From the NCBI GenBank assembly GCA_948567375.1, contig OX419755.1, positions 54,193,001 through 54,257,000 on the forward strand: 64,000 nt of DNA, read 5' to 3'. This document shows positions 12,436 through 25,044 of the stretch, one piece after another; position 1 is the stretch's first letter, and each line of letters opens with the position of its first letter. The notes beneath the pieces were generated by a model that saw only the letters and a list, made by a program, of their open reading frames with translations, was not told the DNA's origin and made no database searches. The position numbers and the translations under genes were made by a program. This stretch comes from Lunularia cruciata (taxonomy: Eukaryota > Streptophyta > Marchantiopsida > Lunulariales > Lunulariaceae).

Positions 12436-13460
12436 TAGGCTATCCATTATAGGGCTGAAGTTATCTATTGCAAGCATTTGGGGTTCTTACTTTGGAATTG
12501 GGAATTGAGTGACTTCACCATCATCCATGAAATGATGGTGAAGAAGGACACAACTTTGGGGGACTTGAGAGGAAACACATTCAACTAGACAAAAAACATT
12601 GGAGGATGGTACTTGGCCCATACTATGCAATTCAAGACCAATAAGAGCAATGACAATAGACACCAAGTCTTTTTTGAGAGCTGACAAATGAGATTAAGGC
12701 AATCTTCAACAATAAGAGGTCAAAGAATAAAAAGTAGAGAGTTAGAAATTACAAAGATCCAACTTGGAGTGCAATTATGGATGCAATTATGAAATTGTTA
12801 AAGTCAAAGAAAATGACCTACTTGACTAATAGCCATGTTGTCTTTTTTAAATACATGCATCAAGAAGAGGTATTAAATTGTGGATAAATTTTCTATTGGC
12901 AAGCAAGAGTACGACATATAGACTTTGAGATCTAGAGGAATGAGTAATCTATTTGGCACCATTCTCCATCCATATTTACATGGAGATGAATTTACTTACC
13001 AAAGAGGAGCACAAGAAGTTCCCAAGCCACTCCAATTGTGAACTTGGATTTGCAAATGGCCAAGTATTGCAAAGAGGTGGCCATCCAACTAGAGCATTTG
13101 GCCAATGGGTTGCAAAAGGAGAAGGAAGAAAAGGAGGCAAATCAAGTCTAAATGCAAGAACCACTGCAAGAGGAATTGAAGACAAAGACCTAACATGTGG
13201 AGGAAGAGAAGAAAAAGGTGGATAATCAATTAAAGGAAGCTAGGGATTACTTTAGAGGTATGCTATAAGAAGAAATGCAATTCAGAGCAACAAAGGTCAA
13301 TATACATGAGCTCAAGTTGCAGGTCCAAAATTTGGAAGGAAGAATGCATGACAATGAGCAAATAGACCGGCTAGCAATTAGACTTAGAGAGCATTCAAAT
13401 TGGAAATTTATAGAAGTCCATGAGACCTATCTAGTAGAGATAGTAGGATATAAGGAGTAG
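12436..13460 (+). pseudogene. Decayed relative of the LTR-encoded protein of element E
   Basis: Read in shifting frames, this region parallels the U3 reading frame of element E in the same order. An L-L-W-N-W-E-L-S segment near 12487 matches L-A-W-N-W-N-V-S. A N-Y-K-D-P...I-M-K-L-L-K-S-K-K-M-T-Y stretch near 12748-12825 matches S-Y-K-D-P...L-K-P-E-R-T-T-Y. A C-terminal coiled-coil piece (13275-13460, H-E-L-K-L-Q-V-Q) matches H-E-L-K-L-L-V-Q and continues in register into L-A-I-R-L-R against L-L-I-K-L-R. Many stops and shifts make it nonfunctional. It shows that the LTR protein belongs to a family rather than to one copy. The function is unknown. Confidence 0.65.
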
Positions 13461-13773
13461 ACCAACCTTCTATTTAGGATTTTTAAAGAAAAGGTAGTTC
13501 TTTACCACATAGCATTGGGCCAAAGGTACTTCACCTCCTTGAAGGAAGAACCCTTGTATTGGAGCAACCTCAAAGTAGGAAGTAACACAATTTTTTTCTT
13601 AGATGTAGACATTACTCTTAGTTGTAGATATTCATCGTTGTAAATATTTCAAAAGGAATGCCTTTAGAGTTGTACATGTCTTTAGAGTTGTAGGTTTGAA
13701 GAACTGTAAATTCAAATTAACTTTGGGGATGACTTGACATCTTCTATGACACATGTAAGGAGCCTAATCAATC

Positions 13774-14221
13774 TATAAAAGACAGAGGAGAGAAATAGGA
13801 GAATGGAAGACCAAAGTGGAATATCACATTGGGACTCTCAAGTAAGTGAAACTCCAAATGCCTAGCTTAAGCTTGGCTCGGGTATTTATAAGTAACTTGG
13901 GTACAAGACTTTCAAGGAGCTTCCAAGGAAGGTTCCCTCTAAGATCCACCTTACTTGGAGTTCAAGCTATGCTAGCCATTTTTTTGGTGTACAAGCTAAG
14001 CTAGCCGTCAGCTTGGCATACACTTTACTATTACCTTGGAAAGTTCCTAAAATCTTCTCACCAAGAAGCTTCATGGTTGTTTCTCAAATATCCTACACAC
14101 AAGCTTTCTTGATGCTTCTAGCACATTCTTAGGCTAGTTCTTCTTCCTTTTGCTATATTTAGTTTAGACTACTAACTCATTAGCTTCAACTAATGTATAT
14201 GCTAACACTATATTAATTACA
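13774..14221 (-). repeat. Solo LTR of a chromovirus-A-like family
   Basis: On the minus strand this 448-bp stretch runs from the TGTAA-type start to the ...CTTTTATA end; the terminal CA has mutated to TA. It resembles the LTR piece at 32554-33659. It is flanked by CAATC (13769-13773) and CAACC (14222-14226), four of five bases matching, so it is probably an old insertion reduced to one LTR by recombination. It splits the surrounding sequence of the decayed LTR-protein region. Confidence 0.7.
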
Positions 14222-17200
14222 CAACCTCCATGTGATTAAGATAAGATAAGATTAGTATCTTAAGTGTGTGATGGAGGTGGTAATACAAGATTTTTAGGTA
14301 ATCCACTTAGGCTCTTAATTCCTTTGGAGTGGAGCATAAATGTACTTAAGGCTTCAGCCCAAAGACATTTGGATTCATTTCTATACTTTCAAAACTCAAT
14401 AAAGAAACTTTGAGTTCCTTACAAATAGTCTCTTTACATTCTAAGGGTTGATGACTGTTTGTGTTGAGTAGTGGTGAGGAATTTCATAGTAGTATCACAA
14501 ATTTGGAGCATGGAGAATTTTATTTTCATTTGATTAGGATATTTTATTTTTGAGTGACACAAGGAATTGAACCTATGCGCTAAAGAGTCAATCTAGATTT
14601 GGAGCATTGGGAGTACCACAAAATCAAAAAGAGAGTGCATTTGGCCAACATGAAGACAAGCTTCATAGTGCCTTTTGAGTAAAGTTTAGTACTCAGTTTT
14701 GTAGTTGAGGCCTTTAAAGTGAAGGTGCATTTGGAGTGGAGAGAGAAATCACCTTGGGGAGTAACTTGGAATATACTTGTAGTGCATGTGCTCTTTAGTT
14801 TTCCCTTTTCTATAGTCTGCCATAGGAGATTACACAACATTCTGGGAGTAGTTCCTACCCAATATGTTTAATAGGAAATAATAAAAAAACTATAAGTAGA
14901 GACATTTCCTTCATTCTTAGTCATTTCCAATATGTATCTTTAAGGGAATGACCTGCTACTTTATGTTATATATCACTTTTTGGTCAATGCTAAGTTACTC
15001 CACATATCATATGTCAAATAAGGAATTACTTCACTCATTACCTTGAGTATCTCAAACAATTATACTTAAGCAATTTGCGTTTTCTTATAAAATATGATCA
15101 ATCCTTTACTAGCCTTTAATCGAACCTTTTCATTCAGTTGCAAAAATATGTTTTATATTCTTTGTGGAATTTAAACTTAGAGAAGCTATATATTATAGGA
15201 TTTTTCTTGCAAATGGTATTTTTATTAAAAATTTATATCTTTATTATGATTATCCAAAAATACATCACATAATGAAATGATGTAACAGGTATGATTAGTG
15301 TTATCCATCCCATAACACAAAGTCAAATTCTCTATCACCAACTCACTCCTAACTTACTTTTTGGTAATTCTCATACTAAAAACATTAATTTTGTGGTAAG
15401 AAGATTAATTTCTTCATTATTTGAATACTTCTTTGGATCAAGTTTTTTTCTCTCATGATATTTTAGTGTTTAAAGTTACACTTAACATATAGCAAAATTC
15501 CAACATACATGTAGCATGTAACAACAATTCCTTCTAGAGCTTCATAAATTGCAATATTCTACCATAAGTATCTATCTTGTACCATTATTAAGAGGATAAT
15601 ATAAATTTATATAAAAAAGATAGGTTAAACTTGAAAGAAAATTGAAAAGATATATCCTTGCAATTTATATTGCAAAAAAATTTACTCATTTAAGTCACTT
15701 AGATACCAAAATGATCTTTACCCAATGCTACACTATATATAGTTCTCCATGGGCTAGTTTATTATGGCTATGGCTAGATTGACACGCCTAGTTGCTAGGT
15801 TGATTTTAATGAGTTATCCATTACTACCAAACCTATGTTTCAATCAAATTGCACCAATGACACAATTATTAACTCTATGTTTTAGTCAACAAAACCTCTT
15901 TGCATAGAGGTTGAATCTCCACTCTTGACACTTCCACTAGGACCAATATCACAAGAAAAAGAGTTGGAAATTTATTATTAACCTAATTCAGTCCATTTTC
16001 TTGCACATACAATTGAGTGTCCGCTGCTCATGTGCCACTGTGTGCACCTTTATTGGGGGTGTCAACCTAGCCGGGGCCTTCAATACTCATTTTAGAATAG
16101 TGGTTTTAATAGAGTGAGTTCATGATTGAACAACCTAAATTGAACCAATTTGAGCAATTTCTAAACCAAACCAATGATGATCTTACATGTATGATCTTGT
16201 AATACCATGTTTTCAAGAACTTTCCTAATACATAAATTTTAAGTGTATAATGTCTCTAACTATGTTGTAGGAGCTTTTGGCAAAATTCATATCTTACAGA
16301 TTTATTATTACCAACAACCTTAGTGTTTGGAGGTTGGTAATAGCTTGAAAAGAATCTATATTCCATAATGAATTACCTCTTGCTCTTCTAGAATATTTGA
16401 ACTCATAGATTTATGAAGCATGTCTTTATTACAGTGAAGAATGTAAAATATAATCTCAATATTACTATCTTTACTAAGATGACAAGTTTGTAGAGAAGAT
16501 GCATCCAAAGTTAACCAATTTCCTATTTAACCTAAGTAGAATATTATTTTGTATCTTTGTATGTCATGTAAATGTATAAAATAAAAACTTTAAATTATAA
16601 CATAGAATTATCTGAGATTACATGATAAAAGATAACATGAAGATTTGAAAACATAAAGTTGAATTTAGAAAACCACTTTTATGTTTGTGAGGATTTATAT
16701 TAGGGACGAGTTACAACAAAATTATCATAATGGTTAGAAAAAACTTTGGAGTTCTAAAACTTACTTAAAGAAATTGAGATTGTAATATCAAATGAAACAT
16801 AAAATTATAGGAAAATCTTAAAATTCTAAATGTGATTCTACTTTCAAAATGAGATTATTAAAAAGAGTAATCATTACTAATATGTTACACATTGGTTTTT
16901 GTAAAATAACTTTAGTTGATTGAGCATATTTTCATAAATATTGTAGTGTTAAAGGGAAAATTGATTGTATGTATATGAATATTTTAAAATTTCATAAATA
17001 CAGTACTTATTACCTTTAAAACCATATTAATTTAGCTTAAATTAGGCTCCATCTTGATTTGCTAACATATGTGCTCATGTTGAACCAACCCTTGCTTCAA
17101 CAACTCTTCCATAAGCTAAACCTTACAAAGTCAATACACATCAACTATTCCCAAAATTGAGGAAGAACTCTCAAATATTGATAATACACACTAACCTTAT

Positions 17201-17619
17201 TGATTATTTATGGTTAAAAATAGGCTTTTAATTCTCATTAAAGCAAAGTGAGACATAATACAATCACTGTTAGAAATCATAATCTAAAATCAAAGTACTA
17301 ATTTATTAACTTAAACTAAAAAATAAAAATTCTAAATGAAATATGAGCAGATGTGAAAATATTACTTATTGAAATAAATTAATTGAAATAAAATTTTATT
17401 AAATATATTAATTTCTATAAATTAAAACTTTTACATTCAAGATATAAAAAATAATTACCAGTCCATAATAATAATAATAATAATGAATTCTCCTAGACTA
17501 ATAGATAAAGTGAAGAATAACATAATAAATATAAATTTAACCATTGGATCTCTTATTACCCAAAAATTGAAAGAACAAGATATAATTAAAGTGTACGAAC
17601 TGACTAATGTAAATGGGGT
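14222..17619. other. AT-rich intergenic DNA
   Basis: No gene recognised. The first few hundred bases after the solo LTR (an AATAAAG motif near 14400) may continue an older LTR. A reading frame of 86 codons on - at 14580-14840 shows no known domain. From about 14850 to 17600 the sequence is very AT-rich, with an (ATA)n run at about 17466-17484. Confidence 0.5.
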
Positions 17620-18480
17620 TTAAAAAGGAATGGGTGTGTACTAAAGAAGCGGGTGTTGAACCGATCTTGGCTTGTTTTGCCTGTGACTTACGTGGTAACC
17701 CAAGTACTTCTCTTTAGAAAGTACTGTACCATGCTAATGCAAAGAGAACAGGGGACCGGAAACGGCTTATGGTCATCGCCGGTGTGACTTCTCGCTTCTC
17801 TGCATGAGCTAGCGAAACGAGGAAAAATATAGAAGGTCATTGTATTCTAAACGAATAGAAGGACGAATAGAGAATAGAAAAAATGAAGGATGGGAAGACC
17901 CCATCATCAAAAGATAAAACGGGGCTAAGTTCCAATAGAGTCTATATGAAAAATCTGCCCCACTAAACATGGATAATAAACTTCAATGGAAACTAGAAAC
18001 ACTTCAAAGAAGAGAAATGTGCTTGTCCGTACTGTAAGTGGGATTAAAAAAATGTATATAGAGAAATTAGAAGAATGACAACCTTAAGATAACAATAGAG
18101 CAAAATAAATTAGAAATATAAGAACGTAGGAAAAATAGCGAAAGTGCAAATAATCAAAAAAGGAAAAGATGGAAGTATGATTTAAGCATAAGAAAAATAT
18201 GAGGTTATCAGATGTAAATAGGATTTTGAAGTTAATATTCATATATAAATTGAAAGAATAGAAAGCTTAGGATACGTATGACCACAAACTTTCAAGGAAA
18301 TAGAGATTTTTTAGAGAAAAGACAATTGACTAAAAGGAATTAGAGAATTTTCACGTAAAAAAGCACGCTGCAGGTGTAATGGGTTGAATAAGTTACGTAT
18401 CAAAAGATGAATTTATAGTAGGAATATGGAATATAAGGACTAAAATGAAATATTTCAAGTACTAAAATTAAACTTCTCAG
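17620..18480. other. Compositionally distinct patch, possibly organelle-derived
   Basis: From about 17620 to 17960 the GC content rises, with stretches such as GGGGACCGGAAACGGC and GCTAGCGAAACGAGG, and is followed by purine-rich DNA to about 18480. The style resembles the structured 5' part of plant mitochondrial group II introns, so a nuclear copy of organelle DNA is possible. That resemblance is from memory only. I see no intact maturase frame and no clear domain V, and the orientation is not established. Confidence 0.3.
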
Positions 18481-20190
18481 ATTTTGACCTTTTCTAAATG
18501 TTTGGTGCTTTTTAATACGCCAATATAAGGAGGTCCTAAAGTAGAATTCTATGAGTGTAATTCATTTGCTCCACTATGTTTTAAATAGTAGATGAAGTGT
18601 TAGATCTGGATTCAATTTGAAATTTCAAAATATAAAGGATATTGAACCACTTTTAATATAATTTTGTTTTGTTTGTGGTTATTTTCCAGTCATATAGTAT
18701 TAGGTATATTATGTATGTGTTATATTCAAAAATTTGGTTTCCATCAAATGCGACCTTGCTCCATGTGACAATGACTTAATTGTAGATTTTGGAGGTGGAA
18801 GGACCATACAATCTATCAATTCTTTTGGGTAGAATGAATGAAAATATATTATTTGGTGTATACAAATTTAGTTTACACTTTGATTTTGAATTATAATACA
18901 TAACTCTCTATTATTTCTTGGAAATACGAAGGATATAGTACCACTTGGATATTATTTCAGTTTATGGATATATGTCTTTCAAGATGTAGTTGTAAATAAT
19001 AGCTTTCATTCATTATTTATTATACTCAAAAACCATACTGCAAAAATACTATGCAATGTGGTGGGACACAACAATTATTTTTCTAGTGAAGCGGTGCAAT
19101 TTTGGAAGTTGGCCGTGAATGATTACACGGTAGCTTTTGGTTCAAATTTTATTCTTTGGGGACAATTTAAAAATAGAGGTGATAAATATCTAATATTTGG
19201 TATGGCTATGTGAAAATTAAAATTTTGGTCTTAGTTTTCATTATTAATTGTTACATATATTTTTAGATATAATTTATAATTTATATTTTTTGTTACTTTA
19301 ACTACTTTGATTCTAGACTTTTCAATCATTGTTTCAAGACTTCCACTAAATGTTTTTATAGACATTTACAGGTGAAAGCACAGACATATAGAAATTACAT
19401 CTAAAAGTCTACTTTTAGTGAGTTCCGCGCTATTGGATATTGAAAAGTATTAAGGTCAACAAACTCTCAACGAGTAAAAAGATAAATTATAACGAGTCGT
19501 CCACTTTACCTCACCAGAGCAACAAACTCATGAACCTGACTGATCCACAGGATACGGAGGAAGACTTTATTCTTGCAGTGGCCCCTCGAGTAATACAGGC
19601 TGACTGCATGTAAGTTCGCGGGTGAGTGCACGAGTGAATGTGCTGGTTCGGCGGCTGGTTGGGTTGTCTGTTGAGACTTAGAGGGACATTGCCTTGCGGA
19701 TTACTGTACAGTCATGCACTCAGAATCTCGTCCGTCCTCAGTAAATTTGCCGGTAATTTCTGCACAGTGATTGATCAAGTTTAAGGGAATCTGGAGCTGT
19801 AAAAAATCGAAATTATGAAATGAGCGAAGTTTGTTTGGACTGATACAAGATCTTGGGCTTCGACGTCGCCCAGATTCACAGGTGAATCAGACAGATTGGA
19901 ACGCTAGACATGCTCCTAATTGCTCGCTGGCCTAAACTCCGGGCTTCGGTCCTTCTCCTGTTGCTGCTGCTGCTGCCATGTGTTGATGCTAGATGATACA
20001 AGTCTTCTGACATGACAAATCATGCCGAGCCAAGAATCAAGCCCGTTTCCTTTCCAGTAGCTGCTTTGGTACTGGTGCTAGTCAGTCAGGCTTCAGATTA
20101 GCTGATCAGATTGAAGTACTTTCCCAGTCAAAATGTCTTTGAACTCAAGCAACTACTGTACAACTGCGTTGCCATATAGTATCACGTCTG
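18481..20190. other. Intergenic DNA leading into the dioxygenase promoter
   Basis: AT-rich to about 19440, then rising in GC to normal genic composition. No coding exon is recognisable. The last kilobase is the likely upstream regulatory region of the dioxygenase gene; an ACGT core occurs at about 20183-20186. Confidence 0.5.
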
Positions 20191-20198
20191 TATATAAA
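20191..20198 (+). promoter_or_regulatory. TATA box of the dioxygenase gene
   Basis: TATATAAA lies 420 bp upstream of the start codon, in the otherwise GC-normal gene flank. A transcription start about 30 bp further on would give a 5' leader of roughly 390 bp. Confidence 0.6.
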
Positions 20199-20396
20199 TG
20201 TGCCATCCCTTCATCCCTGGAGATTCATTTTCCTCTCTCGCATTTGACTTCGGCTCTAGGATCCTGAGTTCTCGTCGTTTCACGTTGAAGTCTCTCTCGT
20301 GGACTTCTTCAGGCCAGCTTTTTGTGGTCTCTCCATTACGCATCGGAGTGTCTCTCTCCTTCCTTAGTTTTCTTGAGCATACAGATTCTTAGTGTT

Positions 20397-20480
20397 ATGT
20401 TACCCTCCCATCACCATCGTCACCACTTGAATCTCGGGAAGGAGATCAAAATTGCTGAGTCCATCCATCCACACATTTAG
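20397..20480 (+). promoter_or_regulatory. Upstream open reading frame in the dioxygenase leader
   Basis: An ATG at 20397 opens a 27-residue His-rich frame that ends with TAG at 20478-20480, 137 bp before the main start. If the leader begins near the TATA box, this frame lies on the mRNA and could lower translation of the dioxygenase. The effect is inferred. Confidence 0.45.
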
Positions 20481-20617
20481 CACGCCCCACTCTGTGATTG
20501 AGAACTTTTGTTGCAGCACATTGCACTGCATTGCAATTGTTGAAACTGCATTTCTCTGTTGAGGTGTCAAGACAACTCTAATTGTGGAGTTGCGGCTGCT
20601 GCTGATCGGTAGAAGAA

Positions 20618-22328
20618 ATGGGTGTTTCAGTAGCTGTTCTGGAGGGCCCGAATTCCTGTTTCATTCCAGAAAAAAATCTGAACATCAACATTAACATTCC
20701 GAGCCTTCTGTCCAACATGCTGCTTGACGGTCAGCTGAAGGAGCTACCATCCGGGTACATATGCCCAGACTATACCCGTCCAACAGTAAGCTATGATGAA
20801 TATGATGACAGCAACAAGGAAATTCCGGTCATTGATCTGGGCCTTCTGGCTTCTGACGACCCCAATGCAACGGAGGTTTTGCTAGAGAATCTGCGAACTG
20901 CTTGTGAGGAATGGGGATTCTTTTACCTCATCAATCATGGGGTACCCAAGAGCCGGGTAGAGGCAATGCAGACTCAAGCTCGAAAGTTTTTCTCCTTGCC
21001 TCATAAGCAGAAGATGAGGGCTCACATAGCTGGCCAGAGACTGGGCTACCACAGCATGCAGCCTACTACCACTCCCAGTCCCAGCCTCCATTGGTCTGAA
21101 GGATTCACCATGAAGGGAGTTGCAGATTACGTCCAGGTGGAAGGATTTGCGTGCAAAGTATGGACCCAGGATCAGGATCAGGATCATTTTGAATTCTGGT
21201 AAGCATCAATTAGAAATTCAAATCTCCAAAGAGTTGCGCTGATAATATCTCCGTGGGCTTTATAATGCTACCTTCTGTTTCATGCACTGAATATTGGATT
21301 TGTCATGGATTCATAGCTCAAATTCCTCACCTTGATAATTCTGGAATGTGGTAAATTAGATCCTCTTCCTGACTGTGTGAGAGGAATTGAATGCGTTTCT
21401 GCAGTGACGTGGTGGAGGAGTACACGAGATCTGTGGTCGCTCTAGAGAGGCAGTTAAGAGATCTCTTGATAAAGTCTCTTGGAGTAGACTCAAAGCATTT
21501 TGAGAAATACTGCAATCCGTCTCACTCATCTCTGCATCTCAATTACTACCCCCCCTGCCCACAGCCTACAGACGTTGTGGGATTGGGCGCTCACTATGAC
21601 ATGGGTTTCTTCACTCTGCTTGCCCACGACGATGTTGGGGGCCTCCAAGTCCAGCGAGATGGAGGCAAGTGGGTGAATGTCAAACCGCGGGCGGATGCTT
21701 TTACGGTCAACATTGGCGATATGCTGCAGGTATAACGACGGTGGTTTTGGAGGAGACGTTTATTTCATATAAGATTTGGAGTAGCACGTTCTCCTACAGT
21801 CTCGCATGATCCCTTGGCAGTGAATTGAGCCGAGCCCTCAAATTGCTTTGACATTCAAATATGCAAGTCTTTGCCCGCGCAGAATCCAGCACGCTTGCAT
21901 TCTGTTGCAGGCAAAGAATTTATAGATGGCATTTCATTTATTTGTTTAGTACGTTCTCCTCTGGTTTCTGTTGCATTTTGGTGATGAGTAAACTGGTGGC
22001 GTGAATCGTACTAGAGATTCAGTACGATAAAATCTGAACAGGTAGTTTTTTGTTACCTTTACTGCAGGCTTTGACGAATGGGAGATACAAGAGCATCAAA
22101 CATAGAGCAGTGGTGAACAAGAGCAAAGCTCGGTACTCAATGGCATACTTCCTCTCCGTGAATCCATACTTGGACCTGCACCCGTGTCCAGAGCTAGTGA
22201 ATGAGCAACATCCTCGGCTCTACAAACCGTTTACGTTCCTTGACATCTACACCAGCGTACGGTTGCAGCACGTGAATGAACTTTCTCGAGGAGCTCAAGT
22301 TCTCGAATTTCTGAAAGTGGCCTCTTGA
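20618..22328 (+). CDS. 2-oxoglutarate/Fe(II)-dependent dioxygenase, gibberellin-oxidase-like
   Basis: Three exons fit, 20618-21198, 21405-21729 and 22068-22328, joined by GT...AG introns of 206 and 338 bp, and encode 388 residues. The first junction splits a Cys codon; the second falls between codons. The N-terminal DIOX_N part has the P-V-I-D-L and W-G-F-F-Y-L-I-N-H-G-V motifs. The catalytic part has N-Y-Y-P-P-C, the iron ligands H-Y-D and K-H-R-A-V, and R-Y-S for 2-oxoglutarate. These enzymes oxidise small molecules in the cytosol, using O2 and 2-oxoglutarate. N-Y-Y-P-P-C and D-D-V-G-G-L-Q-V are typical of gibberellin oxidases and relatives (family knowledge), but the usual H-T/C-D is H-Y-D here, so the substrate is open. 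The length is normal for the family and all key residues are present. Confidence 0.92.
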
Positions 22329-24873
22329 TCACCACCAACCCAACAAATTTTTGCCCATTTCCCAAGTCCTTGCTGCAACTTTGGAAGGGAAACTCGTTCA
22401 ATCCAGTGTGATAAATTACCGACCTTCCCACCTGTATACTTGTCCATCATCACCGTCAGCATCAGCATCAGCATCTCAACGACCATAAGACTTCCACGGC
22501 AACACGAGAACAATCCTCACTGGAAGCTTACAGTATCAATCACTGTGCAAGCACAATACGTTTAGTTTAGAAAAGGAGACAGCCGGCCAACTTCGCAGCT
22601 GCTGCAGTCAACTTACAGGTTAGCAATTTTCCAGCCATGCTAGCTTACCTTGCGGTTTAAACAACTCTTCATCTAGACCTGTTAGATTTGAGTTACCAAA
22701 TCAGAATTCACCACCATCGGTTCCAACCCAACCCACAGACAGTGGTATGGTACAGTACCTGTGCTGTTTTACAGAGCACAGTGCATAGTTAGTTCGTTAG
22801 TCAGTTACCGTTAGTTTCACCTGGTTTGCAAATTTTGTCCGACAGCAAACCGAGAATATGAGATAGATAGAAATCGATCACGGAGAACAAAAGCTCGATC
22901 AGATCAGTGGGGTCGCGGATCGATGAGGCAGGCAACCCAAGTGCAATAGTAATAGTCTCCATCTGGAGCTGCTGAACATGGCTGGCCTGGATGCTGCGCA
23001 AGTTGGAGATACTAGATAGACCTTAAGTTGGCGAATCGACTACATCAGGAGCTGCTCCATGATGAAGATGGAGTTGGAGATTCTTCCAACCTTTCGAAAC
23101 TCTTGCAGCTGCTGCAGCATGGAGAACTTGTCCACCAATTGCCAGCTATAATTAGAGGATTCCTTCCGATAGTCCGTAGCACGAGGCTATGGAGTTCGGA
23201 GCTCCGGGTTGCGTCTGACAGTGGAATGTTTGTACTAGAGGTAGAGACAAGGATCCAGCAACAGTTCCCTTTGTGTACACGGTGTACTTTATTTATGAAA
23301 TCAAGTCAGATCAGACCAATGATTGTCGTTCCTCCTGTTTGCGTTCCAACCAGCAACCTTTCCCGATCCATCTCCTACTCGTAATTCTCTCTTCCTCAAA
23401 AGTATACACAATCGGTCAAAGTGCGAAATGGTCGAGAAAATATTTAAGCAGACAAACCTATACCTTCGTGTGATTCTACAGCCTGAAAGCGTTCCATCTC
23501 AGGGTAGAGCCACTCTGGAGTTTGAAGTCATTTATCTGCAACGTGACCTTTTACTCCAGGCTTCATTCCTTGACAAAATAACCGCACAGGATTTTCATTT
23601 CACATTTACTTCTTGGAGCAAGTGCCTCTACTTGATAAGGACAAAGGGTGAAATCTAAATGAGGAAATTTACACTAGAGCCTCTGTTTCTGTCACTCTAA
23701 TGATACATGGGTTCATCATGAAAATTATCATAACGTCATCTGTTTTCTGTTTTCATAATTTTTTGTTGTTGAAAGGTAAATAAAGTGGAGTTTCAGTTTT
23801 CAGAAATTTAACACAAAATGAGTGTAAATGATAATCATCAATCCCTTATCACCCTATGGAATGACAATCAAGAACCGTTAAGAAATGGTTTGCACACACG
23901 TAATCAAAACCTCTTGGTGTTTGCGGGCTCCGTTTCTGAAGTGGAGGTTATGTCCATTCTATAACTCCAGTCAATCTCTTCTGTAAATGATGATATTGAG
24001 AGAGAGAGATCCAGCTATTGGTCAATGCTCCCCGAGATGTACGCTCCTACATTTCGACAGAAGTTACCCAGAATTTTCTCCCGAGCCACCGGACAATATT
24101 GCCGTTCTTCGATTTGATTCCCGATATTAGATTCGGACACAGTGAATGCTTGAAACATGCGAATCAAGAATAGGAATTGAAAGGTAAGGAAGTAGCGGGA
24201 CATGTTGGCCCATATTCCGTGCAACCTATTAATTGACCGACCGATTCCGATATTTGAGAGTAGAAGCCGTTGAATCCACATCCAATTAGGACGAAATTGA
24301 TGCAAACCGAAAACATGCTGATATAAGCAAGTAAATACATGCAAGTCTAAGCAAGTAGGAATGGTCAAGAAACACACAATCCAAATCGATGCAAAGCAGA
24401 AGCCAACATTAATACGATCGATCGATCCCTAAACCTTGAGTTTGGTAGATGTGAAATGCACTACCTGGTGTGGTATCAAGTAATGGTTGCAAATGCCTTA
24501 TAATAACCCCTTATAATAAGCAAATATTTGGTGTGTAGTATTCAGGTAAGACAATAACGACCATGATCATGGTGCAAGGAGTACCATTATCCACCACAAA
24601 TAACTTTAGATACTTTGCCTTTGTACATTATATTTCATTGTAACTTGGATAATCTTTTTGAGAAGCAAAATGAAGGCTTTTTTAGAGAACTATGGCAATT
24701 TCATCAATCAAATTCACTTCTTATGTTTGGAAAAGAGTGTTTAACACCTTATAATGTTAGAGAGGATTATGAACCCAATACTCGGGGAGCATTTGGGTCA
24801 CATAAGCTTCAGTTGCAAAGGGAACTCCCCTCGTATATATAGACATTTCCATTCCTCCCATATTTACTCTTTT
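22329..24873. other. Gene 3' flank and intergenic DNA
   Basis: GC is moderate to about 23300. The frames here mostly lack an ATG start or a known domain, including a 118-codon frame at 23028-23384 on + and a Leu-rich 66-codon frame at 22801-23001 on -. A 120-codon minus-strand frame at 24015-24377 and a 75-codon plus frame at 24615-24842 are also unrecognised. They could be exon remnants. I would not call a gene. Confidence 0.45.
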
Positions 24874-25044
24874 AGATGATCTGTATTATAAAGTTATACA
24901 ATAATAGTTCTTTAAAGATGATCTTTACTATAAGGTTTTACAATAGCAGTTTTTTTAAAGATGATCTTTACTTTAACGTTAAACACTAGCAATTTTTAGA
25001 AACATGATCTTTACTATAGAATGATACACTGGCAACTTTTAGAA
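24874..25044. repeat. Minisatellite, four units of 42-43 bp
   Basis: Units beginning AGATGATCTTTACTATAA (with variants) start near 24874, 24916, 24959 and 25002. The regular spacing with graded divergence indicates local tandem duplication. No coding role is visible. Confidence 0.85.

Noticed and set aside
23028-23658. Plus-strand frames after the dioxygenase gene as a second gene
   Set aside because: The first frame lacks an ATG, the frames overlap in different phases, and no domain or consistent splice pattern is visible.
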